Assembly: GCA_002722645.1 (NCBI GenBank) | Contig: PBML01000043.1 | Span: 4,449-14,811, forward strand | Reading direction: 5' to 3' | DNA from: Acidobacteriota bacterium | GTDB taxonomy: Bacteria; Acidobacteriota; UBA890 | DNA: 10,363 bases | Shown here: piece after piece, positions 1 through 6,554 of the stretch | Layout of the letters: every line of letters begins with the position of its first letter | How positions within the stretch are numbered: position 1 is the first letter of the stretch | Position numbers and translations under genes: made by a program | The notes under the pieces: generated by a model | What the model was told of the DNA's origin: nothing | The model's database searches: none | Seen by the model: the letters and a program-made list of their open reading frames with translations, nothing else

Positions 1-1574
1 CGGATAAGCGATACGGGGATCACCCCGGCGGCATAGAACTCATCCATGAAGTCTTTGAGGTTGAAATCTTCGCCCAGTTGTTGCGCCCGATCCCGGAACA
101 GCTTCATGAAATGGACTTTGCCGGCCACCATTTGCGCATGCCAGCCGACATGGAGCAGAGTGGTCTGCATTTCATTCCACAAGTGAGGACTGTCATCGAG
201 CAATTCACCATGCGGTGCATTCGCGACCGCAAACTCCATTGCACCCGTAAGACTCCAATCTTGGCTGTGCATATACACGTCCGAAAGTGCCCGCACGGTC
301 CGAAAAGCCGCTTGCTCATATGTAACGCTTCTTGCCCTCTGTGGCTGTTCGTCAAGATAACCCGCATGCATCAAGAGTTCCTCGAAGGCGAAAGCCAACC
401 CTTCTAGGCGGGCAACCGCCATATCATAAGGCCCTTCGTGTTCCCTGCTTCCCCGAATAGGGCGGTCGTCTTGCCGTGCTCTTAATAGATCAAAATGGTG
501 GCCAACCAGTTCGTGTGTCTCTTCCATGAGTGACTCACGATGTGAAAAATTGAAGAAGTAGTCATGCTTGTCAGGCCACGGTCTGCTGGTTGCTCTCAAT
601 CTTCCTTGCCTATACTCATCCACAACAATGTGATCTTGGACCGTGAAGATCTCTTCGCCTTGTATGAACCCCATGACATTTTCAAGGGAATTGAGAACAC
701 TGCGACGGTATTCTTCTGACGATGCCACAGGTGTTAGAGGTGGAAGATTACGGCTCCTGTTTTCTTCGAGCTTTTGAAACGTTATGACCCGATTATCTTC
801 AAGCTCCACGATTGTTCGGATTTGTTCCCAGGTATAAGGAAAGAGATAAACGTTTTTCATCAGCCAGTTGTAATTCTCGATGCCAACACCGGCTGGAGCA
901 GTCATCTGGCTCCTGTTTTCCTGAAGCCAGGCAAGGTAACCGTCAATTGCTGCCTGGGCTCCTTGGGCATCCGCCACAAGACCAGGATGATGTTCGCTCA
1001 GTTGTCCGATAAATTCCGCGAAGGAATCATCATTTTCCTCCAGTCTGCGAATAGCCAGGATTGCAAGGTCACCAGGTATCTCGGATAGGTTGCCTCCACC
1101 GAGATTCGCTTTTGCCTGCTCGTAGTGACTAGGGACTGTCCTGAGCCGCGATTGAAACTCGCTTAGGTGGTCTTCTTCGATGGGCAGTTCTGGAAGTCTT
1201 CCCAGTCCGCCTCTTCCATCAATGTAGAACGCCGGATCACGAACCCAGGGGCGGAGAACCCGCAGCTGGAACTCAAGGCCGTTCATTTCGGCACGGACCA
1301 GGTGGTAATCGATTTGTTCGGAGACGGGCCAACTGCCTATGTCGAAGCTGGCTAAGCGGCTTTGGAACTCCCGCAGTTCGCTAAACTTATTCTCCATAGC
1401 TGTAGCGAAACCAGGTTGCTGATGATCAACCTCCGAGAAGTCGCGAAACTCTTCAAAAAGATTCAAGAGGTCTACATATTCAGCACTGTCCTGTCTTAAG
1501 ACATCGGGACTGCAACCGATGAGCAGGAATAGAAAGGAAAGGAGAACAAGTCCCGAAACTGATGCAGATTTCAT
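1..1574 (-). CDS. DUF885-family lipoprotein, probable zinc peptidase (C-terminus off the window)
   Basis: The minus-strand frame is open from an ATG at 1574 to the left edge, giving 524 complete codons and no stop. Residues 1-21 are a lipoprotein signal: Lys2, a hydrophobic run, and the lipobox L18-I19-G20-C21. Ser22 follows Cys21, which in Lol-type systems favours the outer membrane, so the protein should face the periplasm. The C-terminal half carries DUF885 landmarks: HELVGHH at 354-360, EGLAFAFEE at 391-399, a later TVRALSDVYMHSQDWS block, and the closing pattern FNLKDFMDEFYAAGVIP. Family members usually have HE-x3-GHH; here one residue, normally proline, is missing. The visible length is close to the usual 550-600 residues, so only a short tail is lost. 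GGAG (plus 1581-1584) sits seven bases before the ATG and supports this start. The family assignment is firm. Peptidase activity is inferred from the metal-ligand pattern, and the substrate is unknown. Confidence 0.85.
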   Translation of the reverse strand, partial: MKSASVSGLVLLSFLFLLIGCSPDVLRQDSAEYVDLLNLFEEFRDFSEVDHQQPGFATAMENKFSELREFQSRLASFDIGSWPVSEQIDYHLVRAEMNGLEFQLRVLRPWVRDPAFYIDGRGGLGRLPELPIEEDHLSEFQSRLRTVPSHYEQAKANLGGGNLSEIPGDLAILAIRRLEENDDSFAEFIGQLSEHHPGLVADAQGAQAAIDGYLAWLQENRSQMTAPAGVGIENYNWLMKNVYLFPYTWEQIRTIVELEDNRVITFQKLEENRSRNLPPLTPVASSEEYRRSVLNSLENVMGFIQGEEIFTVQDHIVVDEYRQGRLRATSRPWPDKHDYFFNFSHRESLMEETHELVGHHFDLLRARQDDRPIRGSREHEGPYDMAVARLEGLAFAFEELLMHAGYLDEQPQRARSVTYEQAAFRTVRALSDVYMHSQDWSLTGAMEFAVANAPHGELLDDSPHLWNEMQTTLLHVGWHAQMVAGKVHFMKLFRDRAQQLGEDFNLKDFMDEFYAAGVIPVSLI

Positions 1575-1635
1575 GGCTAGCTCCAATGAATTCAAGTTGT
1601 GAACTGAACATGTGAAAGCAAAAAGCAGATACAGA

Positions 1636-1641
1636 AGTATA
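1636..1641 (-). promoter_or_regulatory. Putative -10 element for the DUF885 lipoprotein gene
   Basis: The minus strand reads TATACT, five of six matches to TATAAT, about 62 bases upstream of the ATG. The -35 region at the right distance (around GTTCTC) is weak, so an activator or another start site is possible. Confidence 0.35.
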
Positions 1642-1734
1642 ATTCCTGGTCTGAGCCCGAGAACGGATCCAATTGTAGTCTCATGATCGCGGTTGCTATT
1701 TGTGGCGGTAAACTGGGGCCACGTTGACTTCGTG

Positions 1735-1755
1735 AAGTTCGGTTCCCGCGAACTT
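1735..1755. repeat. 7-bp inverted repeat upstream of rfbG
   Basis: AAGTTCG (1735-1741) and CGAACTT (1749-1755) are perfect reverse complements around a 7-base spacer. It lies about 130 bases before the rfbG start. It could be a regulator binding site or an RNA hairpin. No T-run follows, so it is not an intrinsic terminator. Confidence 0.45.
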
Positions 1756-1847
1756 TGGCGGAGGACGGTGGGGTAGGGCTGTTTTAGGTTCGACAGGAAG
1801 GTGTGAGCAGGGTATGAGGCATTCTCAAGATAGGTTCTGGATGTCGC

Positions 1848-1862
1848 AGAGAGTTTCTCTCT
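1848..1862 (+). promoter_or_regulatory. Hairpin just upstream of the rfbG ribosome binding site
   Basis: AGAGAG and CTCTCT pair perfectly around a TTT loop. Flanking TGTC (1842-1845) and GACA (1867-1870) can extend the stem across an internal loop. The structure ends three bases before the likely Shine-Dalgarno GGGAG (1873-1877). It could tune translation of the TTG-started rfbG, or it may be chance. Confidence 0.35.
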
Positions 1863-1887
1863 CGGTGACACTGGGAGTGATAATAAA

Positions 1888-2982
1888 TTGACAGGTCTCG
1901 CCGAGGCATTAACTTCTTTTTACACTGGTCGCCGCATCTTGGTGACGGGGCACACTGGTTTCAAAGGCTCCTGGCTCACCCTTTGGCTCCGGAAAATGGG
2001 CGCAACGACCGTCGGAGTTGCGTTGCCGCCGACTTCGCCTCTGTCCATGTTCAGTTCAGCAGAACTTGCATCGGATGACGATCAATTTTGTGACGTGCGA
2101 ACCGCGAAAGCGCTATCCGATGTTTTCGAGGAATTTAATCCCGAGATCGTTTTTCATCTGGCCGCCCAGGCCATCGTGGGTGTTGCCTACCGAGACCCGC
2201 TGGCGACTTTTGAGACGAACGTAATGGGAACCGCAAACATTCTTGATTGCGTGCGCTCGCACCCGTGTGTGGCTGCTGCAGTGATGATCACCTCAGATAA
2301 ATGCTACGAGAACGTGGAACAGGTCTGGGGGTACCGTGAGCACGATCGCCTCGGAGGAGTCGATCCTTACAGTGCAAGCAAAGCGGGGGCAGAAATCGTA
2401 ATCTCATCTTTTACCCGCAGTTTCTTTGAAGAAGAAGAAACTGCCTGGGTCGCGAGCGCACGTGCAGGCAATGTAGTTGGGGGTGGCGATTGGTCGGAGT
2501 TTCGATTGATTCCAGACTGCGTGCGTAGCCTGCGCGATGAAGTTCCGATCAAGCTGCGCAGCCCGCAGGCGACACGCCCTTGGCAATTTGTTCTCGAACC
2601 ACTTGCCGGATACCTCCTCCTTGGTAAGCGGCTTGTCGAAGAAGGTAAGGCTTTTCAGGGAGCCTGGAACTTTGGCCCGCCGGTTGATAACACAAAGACC
2701 GTAGAGCATGGCGCTCAAGCGACGGTCGAAGCTTGGGGTGAAGGCACGATCGAGCGGCTACCGACTGCACCATTTCACGAAAGTATGCTGCTTCAGCTTG
2801 ATTCGACCAAAGCCCGCCGCTACCTAGGGTGGCGCTCGGTTGTGGACTTTAGTAAGACGATGCAACTCACCACAGATTGGTACAAACATCAGCACACCAC
2901 CGGGGATGCATCCATGCGCGAATATTCGATGAGCCAACTCGATGCATTCGAGGAACTTCTCAACCGGGAAGTGTCATTGTGA
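1888..2982 (+). CDS. rfbG: CDP-glucose 4,6-dehydratase
   Basis: This cytoplasmic enzyme converts CDP-D-glucose to CDP-4-dehydro-6-deoxy-D-glucose with bound NAD, the entry step to CDP-linked deoxysugars. The 364-residue product fits the family length of about 355-365. It is an extended short-chain dehydrogenase: the NAD-binding glycine motif is G21-H-T-G24-F25-K-G27, the catalytic TSDK is at 135-138, and the Tyr-x3-Lys pair is Y161/K165. The block RAGNVVGGGDW at 192-202 and RPWQFVLEPLAGYL at 230-243 are typical of RfbG rather than of dTDP-glucose dehydratase RmlB. The start is TTG at 1888, preceded by GGGAG at 1873-1877; I found no better in-frame ATG or GTG. The stop overlaps the next gene by three bases, so the two are translationally coupled. 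The usual upstream partner rfbF (glucose-1-phosphate cytidylyltransferase) is absent here. Confidence 0.93.
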   Translation: MTGLAEALTSFYTGRRILVTGHTGFKGSWLTLWLRKMGATTVGVALPPTSPLSMFSSAELASDDDQFCDVRTAKALSDVFEEFNPEIVFHLAAQAIVGVAYRDPLATFETNVMGTANILDCVRSHPCVAAAVMITSDKCYENVEQVWGYREHDRLGGVDPYSASKAGAEIVISSFTRSFFEEEETAWVASARAGNVVGGGDWSEFRLIPDCVRSLRDEVPIKLRSPQATRPWQFVLEPLAGYLLLGKRLVEEGKAFQGAWNFGPPVDNTKTVEHGAQATVEAWGEGTIERLPTAPFHESMLLQLDSTKARRYLGWRSVVDFSKTMQLTTDWYKHQHTTGDASMREYSMSQLDAFEELLNREVSL

Positions 2983-4208
2983 GTTCTTACGCCTGTCGCA
3001 TTTGCCATTCGTCCGACTACGAGCTTGTTCTGGATTACGGTTCCGTTGTGCCTGCAGATGCGTTTCTACTGTCCTCAAAAGCCATCGAGAATGAGCAACG
3101 GCTTCCCTTGACACTTGTGATCTGCAAGGAGTGCCGGCACCTTCAGACTAGAGAAGTGTTGGATCCGGCAATGCTGTTTTCGGAGTACGTGTGGGAAACA
3201 GGCATCCCTGCGTCGATTCGTCGCTACTGTCAAGAGTTCGCCGACGCGGTTCTAGTCTGTGCGGGCAACCCGGAAATGCCCTCGATCTTCGAGATCGCCA
3301 GTAATGACGGCACGATGCTCAAAGAATTCAAGTCTCGTGGCAGCGAAGTATTGGGCGTAGACCCAGCGCGCAACATTGCGCAGAAGGCAAATGCAGCTGG
3401 AATTCCTACGCGTGTAGATTTCTTCGGCGAGGAAGTTGCGCGTGAGGTGCTCGCCCAGCACGGCGAGTGGGACATCGTCGTCGCCCGCAACGTGCTGGCC
3501 CACGTAGCAGATTTGCACGGTTTAATTGCTGGCCTTGGGCTGCTACTCGGGCCACAGGGAACCGCTGTGATCGAGGTTCCACACCTCTTGAACATGTACC
3601 ACGAATTACAGTACGACCAAGTCTTTCACGAACACATCGGTTACCACAGTCTGGACAGCATCATACGGTTGTGCGCCATGCACGAACTCGCTGTTTTCGA
3701 TGTAGAGCACATCTGGATACATGGGGGCACGGTGCGTGCGTACGTGACACACGCTGCCGGAGGACGTTCTCCTACACCGGCGGTGACCGAGATGCTCGCC
3801 GAGGAGCAGTCTGCCGGTATCCTTGGACTTGAGGTTTGGCAGCAATTCGGCGATCGCGCGAAGACCCAGAAACGACTACTGCGAGCCGAACTGTCCTCGC
3901 TTCGCGAGTCGGGGGAAATGGTAGTTGGGTATGGGGCTTCTGCCAAAGGACAATCGATGATCCAATTCTGTGAACTGGACGAGGGATTAGTCGCGTATGT
4001 GGCAGACAAAAGCACCATGAAAATTGGCACTCTTGCTCCGGGGTCTCATATTCCGATCGTGAGTCCGGAGCAGATGCGCTCTGATCCCGTCGATGTCGTG
4101 GTGGTATTTGCTTGGAACTTCGCGCGCGAGATATTGGAACAGGAACAGGAGATGCGGGAGCGAGGTGTGAAGTTCCTGCACCCAATTCCTGAACCGCACT
4201 ATCTCTGA
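2979..4208 (+). CDS. SAM-dependent sugar C-methyltransferase 1 (TylC3/NovU-like)
   Basis: Predicted to transfer a methyl group from S-adenosylmethionine to a carbon next to the keto group of a nucleotide-linked 4-keto-6-deoxysugar. The 409-residue protein has three parts. The N-terminal zinc site is C6-x2-C9 with C49-x2-C52. The SAM domain has EIASNDGT at 105-112. The C-terminal Rossmann-like domain includes GYGASAKGQ at 317-325. Judged by the TcaB9 active site as I recall it (Tyr76, His181, Tyr222, Glu224, His225), Y70, H175, E218 and H219 are kept, but the Tyr222 position is Phe216 (FHEH rather than YHEH). I chose the GTG at 2979, whose GTGA overlaps the rfbG stop. The frame is open further upstream from an ATG at 2877, but that stretch overlaps rfbG and would add 34 unconserved residues before the zinc site. 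Family is firm; the methylated carbon is unknown. Confidence 0.88.
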   Translation: MSSYACRICHSSDYELVLDYGSVVPADAFLLSSKAIENEQRLPLTLVICKECRHLQTREVLDPAMLFSEYVWETGIPASIRRYCQEFADAVLVCAGNPEMPSIFEIASNDGTMLKEFKSRGSEVLGVDPARNIAQKANAAGIPTRVDFFGEEVAREVLAQHGEWDIVVARNVLAHVADLHGLIAGLGLLLGPQGTAVIEVPHLLNMYHELQYDQVFHEHIGYHSLDSIIRLCAMHELAVFDVEHIWIHGGTVRAYVTHAAGGRSPTPAVTEMLAEEQSAGILGLEVWQQFGDRAKTQKRLLRAELSSLRESGEMVVGYGASAKGQSMIQFCELDEGLVAYVADKSTMKIGTLAPGSHIPIVSPEQMRSDPVDVVVVFAWNFAREILEQEQEMRERGVKFLHPIPEPHYL

Positions 4209-4224
4209 TCCAGGACTAGTTGCT

Positions 4225-5481
4225 ATGGAACAACTTGCAACGAGACGCGAAGAGTGCCGAATTTGCGGGAGCCGCCAGCTTTCGCGCTTCCTCGACCTCG
4301 GCTTGTCCCCGCTAGCAAATAGGTTTCTGCAACAAGACCAGCTCGATGACGAAGAGCCGAGGTTTCGCCTCGATGTTTTCCTTTGCGCTGACTGTTCCCT
4401 GGTCCAGCTGCTTGAAATCGTTGATCCGGCCTTTTTGTTTCGTGACTACATCTACGTGTCTGGAACCTCAGATACGATGCGGGCCCATTTTTCGTCTTTT
4501 GCGGATGAGGTAATAAGGCGTTTTGCCTTCCAGTCAGACCAGCTCGTGGTCGAAGTGGCGTCGAATGACGGCACATTCCTGAGCAACTTCGAAGGTCGGG
4601 GCTTACGTCTTCTCGGAGTAGAGCCGGCGGTGAACATTGCCGAGATCGCCACAGAGCGTGGAATCGAAACTATTAACGAGTTTTTCAGCGAAGACGTTGG
4701 GGAACGGATACGCACGGAATATGGGCCAGCTGCATGCATCCTTGCGACAAATGTTTTTGCGCATCTCGATGACATGAACGGATTCGTTCGGGGACTTCTC
4801 GAGGCCCTCGACCATGAGGGCATCTTCATATTTGAGAATTCCTATGTTCGGGACATGCTCGACCATCTGGAGTTTGATTCGGTCTATCACGAGCATCTCT
4901 CCTACTTTTCAGTGACTGCTCTGTCGGCGCTTTTTGCACGACACGGAATGGAAATCTTTGATGTCCGGCACCAGCCGGTTCACGGAGGTTCGCTCCGGGT
5001 GTTTGTTAAGCGTCAAGGAGCCAGTCATGCGGTGACTGACGCACCGGCTCGCTTTTGTGCGGAGGAAAAGGATTCTGGGTTATGCGATTTCGAGACCTAT
5101 GAGGCGTTCGCCACCAGGGTGTACGAACTGCGCTCTTCCTTAGTGGATCTCTTGAACCGTCTGCGGAGTGAAGGCAAGCGAATTGTTGCCTACGGTAGCT
5201 CCGCCAAGGGCAACACTCTCCTCAACTTCATGGAGATCGGCTCCGACTTGGTCGCCTACCTCGTCGATAAGAGTCCTCTCAAGCAGGGAACCTTTTCGCC
5301 AGGCATGCACTTGCCGGTTCTCCCAGTTGAGCGTCTGGTCGAAGATCGTCCGGACTACGCTTTGATCCTTGCCTGGAATTTTACCGACGAGATCGTGAGT
5401 CAACAGCAGGACTATATCGAAGCCGGGGGACGCTTCATCGTGCCCCTCCCCACCCCTCACATCATTCCAGAGTCTCGATGA
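4225..5481 (+). CDS. SAM-dependent sugar C-methyltransferase 2 (TylC3/TcaB9-like)
   Basis: A second, divergent paralogue of the preceding gene; the two share fold and motif order but differ over most positions. The 418-residue protein has zinc cysteines C11, C14, C54 and C57, a SAM motif EVASNDGT at 110-117, and YGSSAKGN at 323-330 in the C-terminal domain. Its catalytic set looks complete: Y75, H180, and Y221-H-E223-H224 within YHEHLSYFS. These sit one residue before the positions I recall for TcaB9, a C3-methyltransferase for dTDP-sugars. The product should therefore be an active C-methyltransferase on a 4-keto-6-deoxysugar, probably a CDP sugar given rfbG. The ATG at 4225 follows the previous stop by 16 bases and has AGGA at 4212-4215. 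C3 is the most likely target by resemblance to TylC3/TcaB9, but NovU-type members act on C5, so the position is not settled. Confidence 0.9.
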   Translation: MEQLATRREECRICGSRQLSRFLDLGLSPLANRFLQQDQLDDEEPRFRLDVFLCADCSLVQLLEIVDPAFLFRDYIYVSGTSDTMRAHFSSFADEVIRRFAFQSDQLVVEVASNDGTFLSNFEGRGLRLLGVEPAVNIAEIATERGIETINEFFSEDVGERIRTEYGPAACILATNVFAHLDDMNGFVRGLLEALDHEGIFIFENSYVRDMLDHLEFDSVYHEHLSYFSVTALSALFARHGMEIFDVRHQPVHGGSLRVFVKRQGASHAVTDAPARFCAEEKDSGLCDFETYEAFATRVYELRSSLVDLLNRLRSEGKRIVAYGSSAKGNTLLNFMEIGSDLVAYLVDKSPLKQGTFSPGMHLPVLPVERLVEDRPDYALILAWNFTDEIVSQQQDYIEAGGRFIVPLPTPHIIPESR

Positions 5482-5524
5482 AATTCTCGGGCATATTCGC
5501 ACCGAGCTAGGTTGTCAGGGAGGG

Positions 5525-5569
5525 ATGAGCGTTACTTTCCCCCGTGGACAGGTGATTATCGTTTTATGA
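5525..5569 (+). CDS. Possible 14-codon leader peptide before the epimerase gene
   Basis: An ATG at 5525 opens a 14-codon frame (MSVTFPRGQVIIVL) whose TGA (5567-5569) overlaps the epimerase ATG in an ATGA junction. AGGGAGGG (5517-5524) runs directly up to this ATG; the spacing is tighter than ideal. It may be a coupling leader that brings ribosomes to the epimerase start, or a chance frame. Confidence 0.25.
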   Translation: MSVTFPRGQVIIVL

Positions 5570-6105
5570 AATTCATTGAGCTGGAGCTACCCGGAGTGTG
5601 GCTCATCGAGCCGGAAGTTTTTACTGACGAAAGAGGGGCATTCCGGCGTCATTTCTGTACGGAGGAGTTCGCTGCGCATGGTCTGGCGCCAATGGCAGTC
5701 CAAGGCAACCTCTCTGAGAACCTGCACTATGGAACTCTCCGTGGGCTTCACTACCAGATTGGTCCCGACGCAGAGGCGAAAACGCTCTCCTGTATGACTG
5801 GATCCCTCTACGACATAATCCTCGACCTCCGATCGGAATCTCCAACTTTCATGCAGTGGGTGTCCGTGCAAATTTCGGCCGAGGATCGGTTGAGTCTCCA
5901 TGTACCGGCGGGTTGCCCCAACGGGTGGGTGACGACCTCGCCGAATACGATGATTCACTACTACATGAGTGAGATGTTTGCCCCGGGGTCAGCCCGTGGA
6001 ATTCGCTATAACGATCCGACTTTCGACTTTCGGTGGCCTATTGAGCCTAAGGTGATCTCCGAGAGGGATCGTACCTTTCCGGACTTCGATCCAGGATCCG
6101 AATAA
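5566..6105 (+). CDS. RmlC-family cupin epimerase for a 4-keto-6-deoxysugar
   Basis: Members invert C3 and/or C5 of nucleotide-linked 4-keto-6-deoxysugars; here the substrate is probably the C-methylated CDP sugar made by the upstream genes. The 179-residue protein matches the family length. It keeps the opening GVWLIEPEVFTDERGAF, LRGLHYQ with the catalytic base H62, Y132 (equivalent to Tyr133 of Salmonella RmlC) and D168 (Asp170, partner of the base). Two pocket segments differ from true RmlC: GFAHGF is GCPNGW, so His120 becomes N119, and the QDNHS segment is QGNLS. The MSE...RGIRYNDP ending resembles relatives found in rfbG/C-methyltransferase clusters. I placed the start at ATG 5566, which gives the standard N-terminus and has AGGTGA at 5550-5555; a TTG at 5512 would add 18 unconserved residues. 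Whether it inverts C3, C5 or both cannot be told. It is the last gene of the operon. Confidence 0.88.
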   Translation: MKFIELELPGVWLIEPEVFTDERGAFRRHFCTEEFAAHGLAPMAVQGNLSENLHYGTLRGLHYQIGPDAEAKTLSCMTGSLYDIILDLRSESPTFMQWVSVQISAEDRLSLHVPAGCPNGWVTTSPNTMIHYYMSEMFAPGSARGIRYNDPTFDFRWPIEPKVISERDRTFPDFDPGSE

Positions 6106-6167
6106 GGGTCGGTTGTGGCCGAGAGCATGCATATTGTGATATTGAAATAAGAGACGATGTGTTGGAA

Positions 6168-6188
6168 CGTGGTGGCCGCGGTTTTTTT
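6168..6188 (+). terminator. Likely intrinsic terminator of the sugar operon
   Basis: CGTGG (6168-6172) pairs with CCGCG (6176-6180), including one G·U pair, around a TGG loop. It is followed by G and seven T's (6182-6188). It lies about 60 bases after the epimerase stop. The stem is short, but the T-run makes termination plausible. Confidence 0.5.
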
Positions 6189-6205
6189 GGCAATAAGTTG
6201 ACATT

Positions 6206-6236
6206 TGTTGCGCACCAACATCGTGAATCATATTCA
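6206..6236. repeat. Two adjacent small palindromes
   Basis: TGTTG/CAACA (6206-6210 and 6216-6220, spacer CGCAC) is followed after three bases by TGAAT/ATTCA (6224-6228 and 6232-6236, spacer CAT). Both are perfect 5-bp inverted repeats. No gene starts next to them, so a role is not clear. Confidence 0.35.
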
Positions 6237-6303
6237 ATTACTTTTGGGCAACAGGTAGGTAGCTAGGCTTGCCTCTCGTTTATTTTCAACTTCTCATGAA
6301 ACC

Positions 6304-6338
6304 AAAAGGGGTCCAGCCAAAACGGCTGAACCCCTTTT
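6304..6338 (-). terminator. Strong bidirectional terminator after tRNA-fMet
   Basis: The arms at 6304-6318 and 6324-6338 form a 15-position stem with a single C·A mismatch: AAAAGGGGT pairs with ACCCCTTTT, and CAGCC with GGCTG. The loop is AAAAC. Each strand ends in TTTT, so it can act both ways. It lies 20 bases beyond the tRNA 3' end on the minus strand and also backs up the sugar operon terminator on the plus strand. Confidence 0.75.
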
Positions 6339-6358
6339 ATGTGGCGGCTTTCGCCGAG

Positions 6359-6432
<74 letters not shown>

Positions 6433-6444
6433 ACCAGAAGTTCG

Positions 6445-6473
6445 AAGGTACGCCAATGCACCGAATCCGTCAA
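6445..6473 (-). promoter_or_regulatory. Promoter of the initiator tRNA gene
   Basis: On the minus strand, TTGACG (plus 6468-6473) and TACCTT (plus 6445-6450) are separated by exactly 17 bases. The -35 matches five of six consensus bases; the -10 is weaker. Transcription would begin a few bases before the mature tRNA 5' end, a common layout for tRNA genes. Confidence 0.55.
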
Positions 6474-6554
6474 TCAACACTAGCCAGAAGAACGAGATCG
6501 GTGATTGGAGGCCCGACGAAACTTAGGAACTAACTAAATTATTGCGAGAGTGCA

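Larger units (their letters stand above)
1575..1887. promoter_or_regulatory. Divergent intergenic region between the DUF885 lipoprotein and rfbG
   Basis: These 313 bases separate two divergently transcribed genes and hold no convincing coding sequence. For the leftward gene there is a good minus-strand -10, TATACT (plus 1636-1641), with only a poor -35 about 16-17 bases upstream. For rfbG I found no convincing -35/-10 pair. The stretch also has a 7-bp inverted repeat (1735-1755) and a hairpin (1848-1862), listed separately. No JUMPstart element is visible. Confidence 0.5.
6106..6303. other. Non-coding stretch downstream of the sugar operon
   Basis: No credible gene lies here; the minus-strand frame at 5989-6237 only shadows the epimerase. 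The stretch holds a terminator-like hairpin with seven T's (6168-6188) and two adjacent short palindromes (6206-6236). A TTGACA at 6198-6203 has no -10 at a suitable distance. Confidence 0.6.

Noticed and set aside
104..407. Short frames on both strands inside 104-407
   Set aside because: They are shadows of the DUF885 gene, which is continuous on the minus strand from 1574 to the left edge with all its motifs in frame.
2877..2978. Longer N-terminus for the first C-methyltransferase from the ATG at 2877
   Set aside because: It would overlap rfbG by over 100 bases and add residues with no family match before the zinc site; the GTG at 2979 gives the normal overlap and N-terminus.
6198..6236. 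Sigma-70 promoter starting with TTGACA at 6198
   Set aside because: The bases 16-18 away do not resemble a -10; the nearest AT-rich hexamer is too far, and no gene follows on that strand.
5989..6237. Minus-strand frame of 82 codons across the epimerase end and the intergenic region
   Set aside because: It mostly overlaps the epimerase on the opposite strand, matches no family I know, and has no clear ribosome binding site.
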